Assembly (NCBI GenBank): GCA_910587345.1
Contig: CAJUKH010000013.1
Location: forward strand, 1 to 64,000
Reading direction: 5' to 3'
DNA: 64,000 nt
Source: an uncultured Oscillospiraceae bacterium
GTDB taxonomy: Bacteria > Bacillota > Clostridia > Oscillospirales > Oscillospiraceae
Part shown: positions 16,931 to 26,120 of the stretch, in pieces
Layout: every line of letters begins with the position of its first letter
Numbering within the stretch: the first letter of the stretch is position 1
The notes under the pieces: generated by a model
Databases searched by the model: none
Told to the model about the DNA's origin: nothing
The model's input: only the letters and a program-made list of their open reading frames with translations
Position numbers and translations under genes: made by a program

Positions 16931-17414
16931 GATTCTAAAACACATTTTTTTGACTCACACACACAAAGATTTTGTTTACTTACTTGTTCCGGAACTCCAC
17001 GAGAAGGGAAGATACCATTTTCATGGTCTTATTAAAGGCCCGTTACCCCATAAAAAAGCTCACCATTACTGGACCGGGGAGCCTATGCTTGACGATAACG
17101 GGCATCAAGTATATAATATCCCTATCTTCAAATACGGCCATACAACGGCCATAAAATGCTATTCACAGGCCGCTACCGGGTATGTTGCCAAGTACATTAC
17201 CAAACAGGACGCAGTGCCCGAAGGTAAAAAGCGATACTGGGCGTCTCGCAATGCGGCCCGTCCAAAGCTGGAATATCTGGAGCTGGATATGGAGGAATAT
17301 TGCCGTATTTTCTACGCTTCCGACTATCAGAAGAAAACGGAGAGCCAGTGGGGAACATTTGAATTACTTGAAATTCATGGAAAGGAGGAAGTAGACGAGC
17401 ATACCACGAAGTAA
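16929..17414 (+). pseudogene. Truncated HUH rolling-circle replication protein remnant
   Basis: The C-terminal part of a replication-associated protein of the phage G2P/ORF2 type. It has the HUH motif in GRYHFHGLIKG and the catalytic-tyrosine helix GYVAKYITKQ, then a conserved RNAARPKLEY stretch. The N-terminal part that normally precedes the VPELHEKG segment is missing and the frame has no proper start (only TTG), so it is broken. It sits between radA and the xerC-like gene, bordered by a 13-bp direct repeat (16969-16981, 17426-17438). Probably the leftover of an integrated plasmid or single-stranded DNA phage. Confidence 0.75.
16969..16981. repeat. 13-bp direct repeat, copy 1
   Basis: ATTTTGTTTACTT, identical to 17426-17438. 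Copy 1 lies inside the remnant's reading frame, copy 2 just after its stop, so together they bracket a segment of about 457 bp. Confidence 0.7.
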
Positions 17415-17438
17415 ACAAAATAAAAATTTTGTTTACTT
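17411..17438. repeat. 11-4-11 inverted repeat containing direct-repeat copy 2
   Basis: GTAAACAAAAT (17411-17421), AAAA, ATTTTGTTTAC (17426-17436): a perfect palindrome. It overlaps the second copy of the 13-bp direct repeat and lies 25-36 bp upstream of the recombinase start. It could be a recombinase binding site, an operator of that gene, or a terminator of the remnant. Confidence 0.65.
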
Positions 17439-17473
17439 GAAGGGAGGCAAAACGTCTATTTTTGTGTAACTAT

Positions 17474-18520
17474 ATGGAATACCACACCAACGATACGCCC
17501 AGCATATTGCGGGATTTTCTTACTTACCATGAAGCTATTCAAGGACACTCCAAAAAAACGGTTGATGAATACTTTTTAGATCTTAGAAATTTCTTCCGGT
17601 ATCTTAAGATAGAAAAAGGTAAAGTTCCTCGTTCTGCTGATTTTGATTCCATTGATATCAGTGATGTGGATTTGGAGTTAATTCGTACGGTAGGTCTTAG
17701 CGATGTGTATTCTTATATGAATTACCTTAGCCGAGACCGTGCCCGGCATCCAAACAGCTCACAGACCGACTATGGGTTAAAAGCTACCTCACGGGCCCGC
17801 AAAGTAGCTGCGATCCGCTCTTTTTATAAGTATTTGACCAATAAGGCAAAACTATTGAGCGAAAACCCCATGCAAGATTTAGATGCTCCCCGGATGAAAA
17901 AGTCTCTGCCTAAATACCTGGATCTGGATAGCAGCATCCAATTGCTGGAAAGCGTAGATGGTCCTTTCAGAGAACGGGATTATTGCATTTTAACTCTATT
18001 TTTGAACTGCGGACTTCGTATTTCAGAGCTGATTGGCCTGAATATAAGCGATGTTCGGGGTGACCAACTTCGTGTTTTGGGTAAAGGTAATAAAGAGCGA
18101 ATCCTCTATCTGAACCCCGCTTGTGTTCAGGCCATTCAGGACTATATGGCTGTCCGAAATCAAGAGCAGGCCATTGATAAAAACACTTTGTTTCTAAGCC
18201 GCAGAAGGACTCGGATATCCAAAGCCGCCGTAGAAAAGCTGGTCAAAAAATATCTATTGAAAGCCGGTCTTGACAGCACTCAGTATTCTCCTCATAAACT
18301 ACGCCACACAGCGGCCACACTGATGTTGCAAAACGGCGTGGACGTTCGAACCCTTCAGGAACTCTTGGGCCATGAAAATCTGAATACCACTCAAATCTAT
18401 ACTCATGTGACCAATGAGAACCTTCGGCTTGCCGCCAAGGCCAATCCGCTTGGGCAGCTTAATACAAAAAAGTCTGCTTCTTCATCCTCTCAGGACGATT
18501 CCGAAACATCTCCCGATTGA
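17474..18520 (+). CDS. Tyrosine recombinase, XerC-like
   Basis: 348 residues from ATG 17474 (an in-frame TTG at 17462 lies nearer to AAGGGAGG and may be the true start). An N-terminal SAM-like DNA-binding domain (HSKKTVDEYFLDLRNFFRYL) is followed by a catalytic domain with the full set: R in CGLRISELIGL, K in GKGNKERILYL, HKLRHTAATL, LGHENLNTTQIYTHV (Tyr nucleophile). It resolves chromosome dimers or acts on a local site. A second, XerD-like gene lies at 37696. The 3' end overlaps the convergent amidase gene by 31 bp. Confidence 0.88.
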   Translation: MEYHTNDTPSILRDFLTYHEAIQGHSKKTVDEYFLDLRNFFRYLKIEKGKVPRSADFDSIDISDVDLELIRTVGLSDVYSYMNYLSRDRARHPNSSQTDYGLKATSRARKVAAIRSFYKYLTNKAKLLSENPMQDLDAPRMKKSLPKYLDLDSSIQLLESVDGPFRERDYCILTLFLNCGLRISELIGLNISDVRGDQLRVLGKGNKERILYLNPACVQAIQDYMAVRNQEQAIDKNTLFLSRRRTRISKAAVEKLVKKYLLKAGLDSTQYSPHKLRHTAATLMLQNGVDVRTLQELLGHENLNTTQIYTHVTNENLRLAAKANPLGQLNTKKSASSSSQDDSETSPD

Positions 18521-19029
18521 CGGCCCTTTTGTCCATAACTTCCTAAAATGTGCAGATAGCGAATTTCTTGATATATATAACTATTGAGAGGCCTAAAGTC
18601 TGCATCGTAAGAATGCGCTGCCAGAAGGATGTTTTCCGGCATAGGCGGACTTCCTACGGCAACTACGATCGGTGTATGGGAGAAGACCTCACCTTTAAAG
18701 TTAAACTGGATAAAATCCCCTGGCAGCAACTCTTTTAATCCCACCTCTTTGGCAAAAGGCCCGGGAGAGACCTCTTCTCGCAGAAGAAAATTTCGGAAAT
18801 ATTCCACTCCCGTCCATGCCGGTGCCTTTTCGTTTGCAGATATATAATACCAGCCAAAAACAGGGGTGTAATTCATCACTCCATTCCCCGCATACAGGCA
18901 TTGAGAGGCGAAATTTGTACAGTCTCCGCCTATTTCTTCATAATCATAAAACTGCGGATTTCGGCCAAACGCCCACTTATGGGCATAGGCTACAGCGGCA
19001 GCCCGACGGTATGGAATTACTGGCAGCAT
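18490..19029 (-). CDS. Putative amidase domain protein (Amidase_6-like)
   Basis: 179 residues. Motif GGDCTNFASQCLYAGNG carries the presumed catalytic Cys; SHTPIVVAVG and AHSYDADFRPL supply His and Asp. This is the arrangement of the papain-like Amidase_6 family, found in clostridial cell-wall-related and sporulation-associated proteins. No signal peptide is visible, so it may be cytoplasmic or exported by another way. Its 3' end overlaps the recombinase gene. Confidence 0.78.
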   Translation of the reverse strand: MLPVIPYRRAAAVAYAHKWAFGRNPQFYDYEEIGGDCTNFASQCLYAGNGVMNYTPVFGWYYISANEKAPAWTGVEYFRNFLLREEVSPGPFAKEVGLKELLPGDFIQFNFKGEVFSHTPIVVAVGSPPMPENILLAAHSYDADFRPLNSYIYQEIRYLHILGSYGQKGRQSGDVSESS

Positions 19030-19071
19030 CCTCCCTCTCCCCTTTCTTTTTTATCCTACGCTTTATAAAGC

Positions 19072-19111
19072 AAAAGGTGACCATCGAAATCAACTTCGAT
19101 GGTCACCTTTT
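19072..19111 (-). terminator. Terminator after the SLH gene
   Basis: 17-bp perfect stem AAAAGGTGACCATCGAA / TTCGATGGTCACCTTTT with a 6-nt loop, just past the stop of the rex-SLH unit on the minus strand. T-rich on both sides. Confidence 0.9.
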
Positions 19112-19136
19112 TACTTTGGGCAATTGATCTATCTTT

Positions 19137-20225
19137 TTACGCAAGTCGTTGTTGAGAAATTCGGGCAAAAAGCGCTTGCGCCTCTTCCCTTTTCACAATA
19201 CCACCGGAAACCAGCCGATCCAAAAGCGTGATCCCTTCTCCGGCTACTTTCGCAGATAGAGTGTAATAAGACAAATATGCAACCTGCGCTCTCAGAAAAG
19301 GCTCCTCCGCCAGCAGTTTTGCCTCTCCGGCAGTTAAAACTCCCGCTGTCCTCGCATCTGCACAGGCACTGACCCAGTGAAAATCCTTCTCTTCCTCATA
19401 TCCCAGCGCACGCAGAAGAAATGTCATATAGTCATTGGCTGTCAATATCCCAGAAGGGCCAAAAAGTACTTCGCCCGTTCCATTGACTGATTGCCCCTTA
19501 GTATAGCCTTTATCATAGGCATACGCCACATAAGCGACAGCCCACTCCGGTACGTCCGAAAAAACAATTCCGCTTCCGGGATACGCAAGGGCTTGCGGTT
19601 CTTCCCCCAGCAATCTTAGAAACATAATAAGTCCTTGGATCCGAGTAGGCGCTGCCTCCAGCTCGTAGCCGGAGCCATAGGGGACATCACTTCCCCTGAA
19701 AAGCCCCAACTCCTTCAGTCCGTCAGCCAGCATATTATAATCCACCGCATCGCTCAGCGTTGCCTTACAAGGACCCGTCAGGCGAATCACCGCCGTATCT
19801 GAACTGACCGTGAACGCCGCCATAGAATTTTCATCGGCCAAATAACGGTGCCGTAACTGTGCCAGCCCGGTGCTTACCTCCTGACCGGAGGTGATATCCA
19901 CAACCGCGCTTTGCGAAAGGATAGACACTTCTCCCGCCAAACAGGTCAGGCTGGAGCCGGACTCCAGCTCAAACATATCATCCCGCTTGACCCGCAGTTC
20001 TACCCCGGTGGCTCCTGCAGCTGCCAGTTCTTTCGCCAGCTCTTCCAGCCGGGCATCCACGGCCTTCTCCGCCTCGCTCACCGCCTGGGGCAAAAAGTGA
20101 GTCTTCAGCCAGCTCAAAGCAATCAGCGGGTCATCAACAGAACCCGCCTCGCTGGCTACGGCAGCCGCGATACCGGACAAAAGAACTCCTACCAGACAAA
20201 GGGCTGTGATTTCCTTGCGTTTCAT
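19137..20225 (-). CDS. Secreted SLH-domain protein
   Basis: 362 residues. Signal peptide KRKEITALCLVGVLLSGIAAAVASEA is followed by a helical region and a beta-rich middle. S-layer homology-like repeats fill the C-terminal half (FSDVPEWAVAYVAYAYDKGYTKG, then LTANDYMTFLLRALGYEEE), which bind secondary wall polymers. Its ATG overlaps the rex stop as ATGA, so it is translated with rex; why a redox regulator is paired with a wall protein is unclear. The middle domain is unrecognised. Confidence 0.8.
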   Translation of the reverse strand: MKRKEITALCLVGVLLSGIAAAVASEAGSVDDPLIALSWLKTHFLPQAVSEAEKAVDARLEELAKELAAAGATGVELRVKRDDMFELESGSSLTCLAGEVSILSQSAVVDITSGQEVSTGLAQLRHRYLADENSMAAFTVSSDTAVIRLTGPCKATLSDAVDYNMLADGLKELGLFRGSDVPYGSGYELEAAPTRIQGLIMFLRLLGEEPQALAYPGSGIVFSDVPEWAVAYVAYAYDKGYTKGQSVNGTGEVLFGPSGILTANDYMTFLLRALGYEEEKDFHWVSACADARTAGVLTAGEAKLLAEEPFLRAQVAYLSYYTLSAKVAGEGITLLDRLVSGGIVKREEAQALFARISQQRLA

Positions 20226-20854
20226 GGTACCTCCGAAATCCAGTAGCTTAACGCCAGCAAGCTATCTGCAAAGTGGATATTTTCTACGACCACATGGGGA
20301 TCGCTGATTTGCAATTCAGAGTTTGTGAAGTTCCAGATGCCCTTGACCCCACCCGCTATCAGTTGTTCCGAGATGGAGTTCGCCACGTTTTGGGGAACGG
20401 TCAAAACTCCCACACTGACAGGATTTTGAGCCAGATATTCCTCCAACTTATCCACAGAATATACCGGTGTTCCCGCAATTTCCCTTCCTATCAGTTCCGG
20501 ATCTGTATCAAAAGCAGCGGTAAGATGAAAACCGCTAAGATCAAACCGGAAGTTTTCAATCAAAGCCCGGCCCAAATTTCCGGCCCCCATGACGATCGCC
20601 GTATGCATCTGGGACATTCCAAGGATATTTGCCACCTCATCACGGAGATTTGTTACATTATACCCATACCCCTGCTGTCCAAACTCTCCAAAACAGGACA
20701 GGTCCTGCCTGATTTGAGAGGCTGTCAGATTCATAGCCTCTCCCAGCGCACTGGAGGAGATCCGGACCACACCACTTTGCGCCAAGTCGCTCAAATGTCT
20801 ATAGTAGCGGGGTAACCGCCGAATAACCGCACTTGATATCTTTTCTTTTTTCAT
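20222..20854 (-). CDS. rex: Redox-sensing transcriptional repressor Rex
   Basis: 210 residues. The winged-helix N-terminus (AVIRRLPRYYRHLSDLAQSGVVRISSSALGEAMNLTASQIRQDLSCFGEFG) is diagnostic of Rex. A Rossmann domain follows (VMGAGNLGRALIENFRF) that binds NADH/NAD+. Rex represses fermentation genes until NADH rises. ATG at 20854 is the family start. I see no convincing TTGTTAA-N4-TTAACAA operator upstream in the window. Confidence 0.95.
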   Translation of the reverse strand: MKKEKISSAVIRRLPRYYRHLSDLAQSGVVRISSSALGEAMNLTASQIRQDLSCFGEFGQQGYGYNVTNLRDEVANILGMSQMHTAIVMGAGNLGRALIENFRFDLSGFHLTAAFDTDPELIGREIAGTPVYSVDKLEEYLAQNPVSVGVLTVPQNVANSISEQLIAGGVKGIWNFTNSELQISDPHVVVENIHFADSLLALSYWISEVP

Positions 20855-20996
20855 CCCAATAATCGTTCCTTCTTTAGTCAGTGTCATGGAATAAGTCTAC
20901 TCCATTTGGGGGAAATTGTCAACTTTATAGCAGGCCTTGCAAAATAAAAAGTGAAATGATACAATTATTTTATCCATATTTCAGGAGGTTTTTCCC

Positions 20997-21494
20997 ATGC
21001 TGAAGGAAATTTTTGACCGGCGCAGCGTCCGCCAATTTACGCAGGAAGCCGTAACCAGAGAACAGCTGACAGAACTTCTTCGAGCTGCCATGAACGCCCC
21101 CACTGCCGTCAACAAGCAGGAATGGCGCTTTACGGTGCTGACCACTCGGGAACAAATCGACCAGATCTGTCAATATCAGCCCTATACCAAGATGATGCTT
21201 CAAGCGCAAGCCGCTATCATTGTCTCTGCCGATTTGGATGCGGCTCAGGCCGAAGGATTTGCCTATCTGGACTGTGGCGCTGCCATCGAAAACCTTTTGT
21301 TGGAAGCTGTCCATCAGGGACTTGGTACCTGCTGGTGCGGCTTGGCTCCCATGGAAGAGCCTGCAAAAGCCATCCAAAACGCCTACAATATCCCAGAGCG
21401 TCATCTTCCTATGGGTGTCATCGCAATCGGGCACCCCGCCTCTGTAACACCCAGAGTTGACCAGTATGACGAAGGAAAGGTCACCTGGCTGTAA
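20997..21494 (+). CDS. Nitroreductase family protein
   Basis: 165 residues, small for the family. N-terminus FDRRSVRQFTQEAVTREQLTELLRAAMNAPTAVNKQEWRF is the FMN-binding nitroreductase pattern; LDCGAAIENLLLEAVHQGLGTCWCG and PMGVIAIGHP complete it. Likely an FMN-dependent NAD(P)H oxidoreductase with unknown substrate. TCAGGAGG precedes ATG. Divergent from rex, with 142 bp between. Confidence 0.9.
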   Translation: MLKEIFDRRSVRQFTQEAVTREQLTELLRAAMNAPTAVNKQEWRFTVLTTREQIDQICQYQPYTKMMLQAQAAIIVSADLDAAQAEGFAYLDCGAAIENLLLEAVHQGLGTCWCGLAPMEEPAKAIQNAYNIPERHLPMGVIAIGHPASVTPRVDQYDEGKVTWL

Positions 21495-21506
21495 ATAATA
21501 TCTCTT

Positions 21507-21537
21507 ATCCCATGGAGCCGATTATGCTCCATGGGAT
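21507..21537. terminator. Bidirectional terminator between nitroreductase gene and ligA
   Basis: 12-bp perfect stem ATCCCATGGAGC / GCTCCATGGGAT, 7-nt loop, followed by TTTTTATTT on the plus strand. Confidence 0.85.
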
Positions 21538-21539
21538 TT

Positions 21540-23516
21540 TTATTTCTCCAACATAGCCAAAAGTTCTTCTTCATCCAAGACTGGTACTCCAAGCTCCTGC
21601 GCTTTTCGCAGCTTGGAGCCTGCCGCTTCCCCAGCTACCACATAGGAAGTCTTTTTTGAGACCGACCCAGACACCTTTCCTCCCAACATCTGAATGCGTT
21701 CTCCAGCCTCTTTACGGGTCATGGTGCTCAATTCGCCTGTAAGAACAAAGGTCAGACCTGCCAAGCCGTCTCCTACCGGCTCGGCAGTGCTTTCCATATT
21801 GACCCCAGCCGCCTTCAATGTTTCGATCAAGTGCCGGGATTGTTGTGACGAAAACCACTCTACTATATTTTTTGCCGTAATTTCTCCGATATCCTCCACC
21901 TCAGTCAAGGTCTCCTCATCCGTCTCTATTAAGGCATCCAGCGTCCCGAATTGGCGAGCCAAGGTCTGAGCGGCCCTCTGCCCCACCTGACGGATACCAA
22001 AGGCATAAAGAAGCCTTGAAAGGTCATTATGGCGAGATTTCTCAATAGCATCAATTAAATTTTGTGCTGACCGCTTCCCCATTCGCTCCAGCTTTGCCAC
22101 ATCAGCTGCTTGAAGGCTATATAGATCCCCCGGTGTTTTTATCAACTCTGCTTGGATCAGGTTCTCCACATTTGCCGGCCCTAAACCTTCAATGTCCATA
22201 GCGTCTCTGGAGGCAAAATGAACAATATGACGCAGCAATTGCGCAGGACACTCCGCCCCCGTACAACGAAGCGCCGCTCCATCCTCGTCTCTTACCACCG
22301 CAGCGCCACAAACCGGGCAGCGCTCCGGCAAAAAGTAAGGTACTGCTCCTTCGGGGCGATGTTCCTTCAAAACAGAGACGATTTCCGGAATGATCTCTCC
22401 CGCCTTTTGAACCAGGACCGTATCTCCGATCCGAACGTCTTTTTCGGCAATAAAATCCTGATTATGCAATGTGGCATTGGTTACTGTCGTGCCCGCCAAC
22501 CGCACCGGTTCTATGACGGCCTTGGGCGTCAATACTCCCGTTCGCCCCACCTGAACCACGATATCCACCACTTTGGAGGTCTTTTTCTCCGGTGGGTATT
22601 TATAAGCCGCCGCCCATCTCGGAAATTTTGTCGTACTGCCAAGAAGCTCTCTATCTGACAACGAATTTACCTTTACAACCGCTCCGTCAATGTCAAAATC
22701 AAAATCTTCCCGACCATCACCTATTGCCATGATACGCTCTGAAGCCTCCTGAATCGTCCGGCACAGCGTATGAGGTATCACCCGAAAGCGCTGGCTTTCC
22801 AGATACTCTAAAGTCTCGGTATGGGTCGAAAATTCCTTTCCCTCCGCCAGTTGGATGTTAAAAACCTGGATATTAAGCCGTCGCTTGGCCGCAACTTTAG
22901 GGTCCAACTGCCGCAGAGAGCCGGCAGCAGCATTTCGGGGATTTGCAAACAAGGGTTTTCCGCTCAGCTCCCGCTCCTCATTCAGCTGATGAAACACGGA
23001 TTTGGGCATATAAACTTCACCACGAACGATAAGCCGGGGCAACGCTTCGGGCAAACGCAGGGGAATGGAGTGAATGGTCCGCAGGTTTTGGGTCACATCC
23101 TCCCCCACCCGGCCATCTCCCCGGGTCGCCCCCCGAACAAAAACGCCGTTTTCATACTCCAACGCCACCGAAAGGCCGTCCACCTTGGGTTCCACATCAT
23201 AAACCAGCTGTCCTGCCGCTTCCATGACCCGCTGGTCAAACTCCTTTAGTTCCTCCATGGAAAATACATCTTGCAGGCTCTCCAGGGGCACAGGATGGGT
23301 CACTTCCCGAAAGCCCTCAGCTACCGCCCCTCCTACCCGCTGGGTAGGAGAATCAGGCGTTATCAGCTCTGGATATGCCGCCTCCAATTCCTCCAGCCTG
23401 CGGAGTTTATGGTCAAAATCATAGTCGGACATGGTAGGCGCATCCAGCATATAGTATTCATAATTGGCCCGAGTCAATTCTTCCCGCAATTCCTTGATCT
23501 CCTGCTTAATATCCAT
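21540..23516 (-). CDS. ligA: NAD-dependent DNA ligase
   Basis: 658 residues, full length. Adenylation domain with Lys111 in EPKVDGLS, then RGDGRVGEDVTQN; OB fold (QVGRTGVLTPKAVIEPV); zinc finger with Cys in CPVCGAAV and CTGAECPAQ; HhH repeats; C-terminal BRCT (LTFVLTGELSTMTRKEAGERI). It seals nicks in replication and repair using NAD+. ATG 23516 (MDIKQEI) is used; an in-frame extension upstream runs into the vanZ-like gene. Confidence 0.96.
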   Translation of the reverse strand: MDIKQEIKELREELTRANYEYYMLDAPTMSDYDFDHKLRRLEELEAAYPELITPDSPTQRVGGAVAEGFREVTHPVPLESLQDVFSMEELKEFDQRVMEAAGQLVYDVEPKVDGLSVALEYENGVFVRGATRGDGRVGEDVTQNLRTIHSIPLRLPEALPRLIVRGEVYMPKSVFHQLNEERELSGKPLFANPRNAAAGSLRQLDPKVAAKRRLNIQVFNIQLAEGKEFSTHTETLEYLESQRFRVIPHTLCRTIQEASERIMAIGDGREDFDFDIDGAVVKVNSLSDRELLGSTTKFPRWAAAYKYPPEKKTSKVVDIVVQVGRTGVLTPKAVIEPVRLAGTTVTNATLHNQDFIAEKDVRIGDTVLVQKAGEIIPEIVSVLKEHRPEGAVPYFLPERCPVCGAAVVRDEDGAALRCTGAECPAQLLRHIVHFASRDAMDIEGLGPANVENLIQAELIKTPGDLYSLQAADVAKLERMGKRSAQNLIDAIEKSRHNDLSRLLYAFGIRQVGQRAAQTLARQFGTLDALIETDEETLTEVEDIGEITAKNIVEWFSSQQSRHLIETLKAAGVNMESTAEPVGDGLAGLTFVLTGELSTMTRKEAGERIQMLGGKVSGSVSKKTSYVVAGEAAGSKLRKAQELGVPVLDEEELLAMLEK

Positions 23517-23530
23517 GAAGGAATTCTCCT

Positions 23531-24136
23531 TTACATTTCTTTGCATCTCTGAACAAAATACGGTGCTGCCCATTGTGTCAGAAGAAATACGCCATACCCG
23601 GCAAATCCGCCTAACGTATTCAAAAGTAAATCATCCACATCTGTTCCCCTGGCTACAAACAGCTGCGAAAGTTCAATAAAAAGAGACAGTGTAAAAGCGT
23701 ATCCGGTCCCCTTCCACCATCGAGGCTTGTCCCCTAACAATCCTGCGAAAAGACCAACGGGCATAAACATGATAATATTCCCGGGGAAATTGACCAAAAT
23801 CGCACTCCACATGCCCTTTTCCAAATAAAACTGAAATAACCTTACGCTCTCCACTATGGGAACAAGATTTATTCCTCCTTGAAATGGAACACCGGGGGGA
23901 TATAGCCATCGGCCTGTTTGAAGAAAATACTCCAGATCCGGCGGAGTAAGCGTAAGCCAAAGCAGTCCGCTCAAAAACATAAACAGGAAAAGCAGCGCCC
24001 CCTCCCGGTAGGGGCCTGCCACCTTTCCTTTTCTCTTCCGTCTGCTGAGGCGCCATGGCCAGGTTATCCCCCAAACCAAAGCTCCTGCCAAAGCTGGGAG
24101 GCCCATTCGGACCAGATATCTGAAAATGGTACTCAT
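23531..24136 (-). CDS. VanZ-like membrane protein
   Basis: 201 residues with four to five hydrophobic segments. The VanZ signature appears in NLVPIVESVRL, FPGNIIMFMPVGLFAGLLG, SLFIELSQLFVARGTDVDDLLLNTLGGFAGYGVF. VanZ-type proteins are membrane proteins of unclear function, one of which lowers teicoplanin sensitivity. It lies 14 bp upstream of ligA and 15 bp after yunB, suggesting one transcript. Confidence 0.88.
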   Translation of the reverse strand: MSTIFRYLVRMGLPALAGALVWGITWPWRLSRRKRKGKVAGPYREGALLFLFMFLSGLLWLTLTPPDLEYFLQTGRWLYPPGVPFQGGINLVPIVESVRLFQFYLEKGMWSAILVNFPGNIIMFMPVGLFAGLLGDKPRWWKGTGYAFTLSLFIELSQLFVARGTDVDDLLLNTLGGFAGYGVFLLTQWAAPYFVQRCKEM

Positions 24137-24151
24137 TTGTCCTCCCTTCGC

Positions 24152-24814
24152 TCATTGGTTCAAGTTGAGATAAGTTTGAGGTACCTGACCAATAATCACT
24201 GTCTCTGCCACGGAGATGGGGACCATAACCTCTGTTTCCACGATTCCCCCGGGAAGCAGGACCCTTACAAGGATAGTGACATCCAGAAAAATGCGGTGCA
24301 AGGTTTGATTGATTCCCGCCGAAATGAAATCATTCCTGTAACTCCCCGAAGCCGAAGCTACCGAAAGGACCCGCACCGGCAGCTTTGGCCCTGTCGCTGA
24401 CAGCAAGTCCCAACCGGTCAAAAGTCCAAGCGGAATGCCAAGCTCTTCGGTATCCAGGTCCTCCACCTGTGTAATAACCTGTTCCATCACCGCATTACGA
24501 AGCTGATTGAGCTGAACGGTATCGGTGGATAATGTCGTGATCTCCCCGCTCTTTCCTGTTTGGAGGCTCACCATATCGCTGTAAGAAGCCCCTTGCCGGT
24601 ATAGTACTTCCCCAACAGCCTCTTCAGCCACATGTATGATTTGGTTGCGGATTCGGCTTTCGGTCAATGCAACCAGCGGCGGGCGTAGCGCATTATGGAT
24701 AGTATGAATCATCAGCAAGGCCAACAGCACACCCAGCATTATCGCAAAATAAGCCTGTCCATTCTTCTTTTTATGGAAGGAAAAACGCCTCCACCTTCGC
24801 CAACGCATTCCCAT
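24152..24814 (-). CDS. yunB: Sporulation protein YunB
   Basis: 220 residues: basic N-terminus, one membrane helix (AYFAIMLGVLLALLMIHTIHN), then an extracytoplasmic domain with IRNQIIHVAEEAVGEVL and a C-terminal VETEVMVPISVAETVIIGQVPQTYLNL, the signature end of YunB. In Bacillus it is made in the mother cell under SigE. Supports sporulation capacity together with cotJ, cwlD and spoIIM. Confidence 0.88.
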   Translation of the reverse strand: MGMRWRRWRRFSFHKKKNGQAYFAIMLGVLLALLMIHTIHNALRPPLVALTESRIRNQIIHVAEEAVGEVLYRQGASYSDMVSLQTGKSGEITTLSTDTVQLNQLRNAVMEQVITQVEDLDTEELGIPLGLLTGWDLLSATGPKLPVRVLSVASASGSYRNDFISAGINQTLHRIFLDVTILVRVLLPGGIVETEVMVPISVAETVIIGQVPQTYLNLNQ

Positions 24815-24853
24815 ACCCCCTTTGGGGATAGGATATGCGGATATTGGCCTGTC

Positions 24854-26101
24854 TTACGACTGCAAGGCATCTACTGCCAGCATAATGCCCAGTTTTCCAG
24901 ACTCGTAGGTCAATCCCCCCTGAAGATAAGCCGTATAGGGGTCTCGCATCGGCGCATCACAGGAAAGCTCAATGGACGCTCCCTGGATAAAGGCCCCCGC
25001 CGCCATAATGACAGGCGTGTCATATCCGGGCATATCCCAAGGTTCAGGCGTTACATAGGAATCCACCGGGGCACCCGCTTGTATTCCACGGCAAAACTTC
25101 TTCAGCGGTTCCGGCGCTCCAAAATGAAGCATCTGAATAATATCATGGCGAATATCTGTGGATGCCGGATCTGTATGATACCCCAAAAGCTCCATCATTC
25201 GAGCCGAAAAAAGTGCCGTTTTTACCGCCTGGGCCGTTACATGAGGGGCAAGGAAAAGCCCTTGATAGAGGCTGCGATTATTCCCCAGTGTGGCCCCGCA
25301 CTCTTTCCCGATTCCCGGAACAGTCAGCCGCATAGCCGCCGCTTCGATCAGATCGTGTCTCCCTGCCAGATAGCCCCCCATCGGCGCCAAACCGCCGCCC
25401 GGGTTTTTGATCAGAGAACCCATGACCAGATCCGCTCCCACCTCAGTGGGTTCCACCGTTTCTACAAACTCACCGTAGCAGTTATCAACAAGAATGGATA
25501 CATCCTGCCGCACCTCATGGATCGCATCACAGATGGCCCCAATTTCCGCTACCGAGAGAGAGGCTCGGGTTGCATATCCACGAGAGCGCTGTATTACAAC
25601 AGCCTTCACCTGCGCTTCCTGCACCGCCTTGGCAATCGCAGGCAAATCAGGCTTTCCGTCCACCGTCAGTTCCACCTGTCCATAATCGATCCCATAGGAC
25701 CGCAAAGAACCGGGGGCATTCCCTGTAATTCCGATTGCACTTTGAATTGTATCGTAAGGAGCACCTACCACATAGAGCAGTTTTTCTCCCGGCTTCAATG
25801 CACCAAATAGTGCACAGGTAATGGCGTGGGTCCCGTTGACAAACTGGATGCGGACCAAAGCATCCTCCGTACGGAAAATATGTGCATAGATCTCTTCCAG
25901 CTTATCCCGGCCGATATCATCATACCCATAGCCGGTCGTTCCGGTAAAGTAGCTCTCTGCTACGCGGTGAGTTTGAAATGCATCCAGCACCTTCTCCGCA
26001 TTGGTCTGTGCTATCTCGTCTACCAGGGCAAACTGTTCCTGAAGATCTTTTTCTGCCTGTTGTGCCAATCGTCTTGTTGTTTCACTTATTTGTAAAGGCA
26101 T
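24854..26101 (-). CDS. PLP-dependent methionine gamma-lyase/aluminium-resistance family protein
   Basis: 415 residues, the usual length. Hallmarks: GTTGYGYDDIGRDKLEEIYA, VNGTHAITCALFGALKPGE, VDNCYGEFVE, and the PLP lysine in MGSLIKNPGGGLAPMGGY. The family (COG4100) belongs to cysteine/methionine-metabolism PLP enzymes and was named for aluminium resistance; real substrate not certain. It precedes three M42 peptidases on the opposite side of a 19-bp gap. Confidence 0.88.
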   Translation of the reverse strand: MPLQISETTRRLAQQAEKDLQEQFALVDEIAQTNAEKVLDAFQTHRVAESYFTGTTGYGYDDIGRDKLEEIYAHIFRTEDALVRIQFVNGTHAITCALFGALKPGEKLLYVVGAPYDTIQSAIGITGNAPGSLRSYGIDYGQVELTVDGKPDLPAIAKAVQEAQVKAVVIQRSRGYATRASLSVAEIGAICDAIHEVRQDVSILVDNCYGEFVETVEPTEVGADLVMGSLIKNPGGGLAPMGGYLAGRHDLIEAAAMRLTVPGIGKECGATLGNNRSLYQGLFLAPHVTAQAVKTALFSARMMELLGYHTDPASTDIRHDIIQMLHFGAPEPLKKFCRGIQAGAPVDSYVTPEPWDMPGYDTPVIMAAGAFIQGASIELSCDAPMRDPYTAYLQGGLTYESGKLGIMLAVDALQS

Positions 26102-26120
26102 ATTATTTTACATCCTTTAT

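Noticed and set aside
20888..20996. Rex operator between rex and nitroreductase
   Set aside because: No clear TTGTTAA-N4-TTAACAA palindrome; the AT-rich runs present are too loose.
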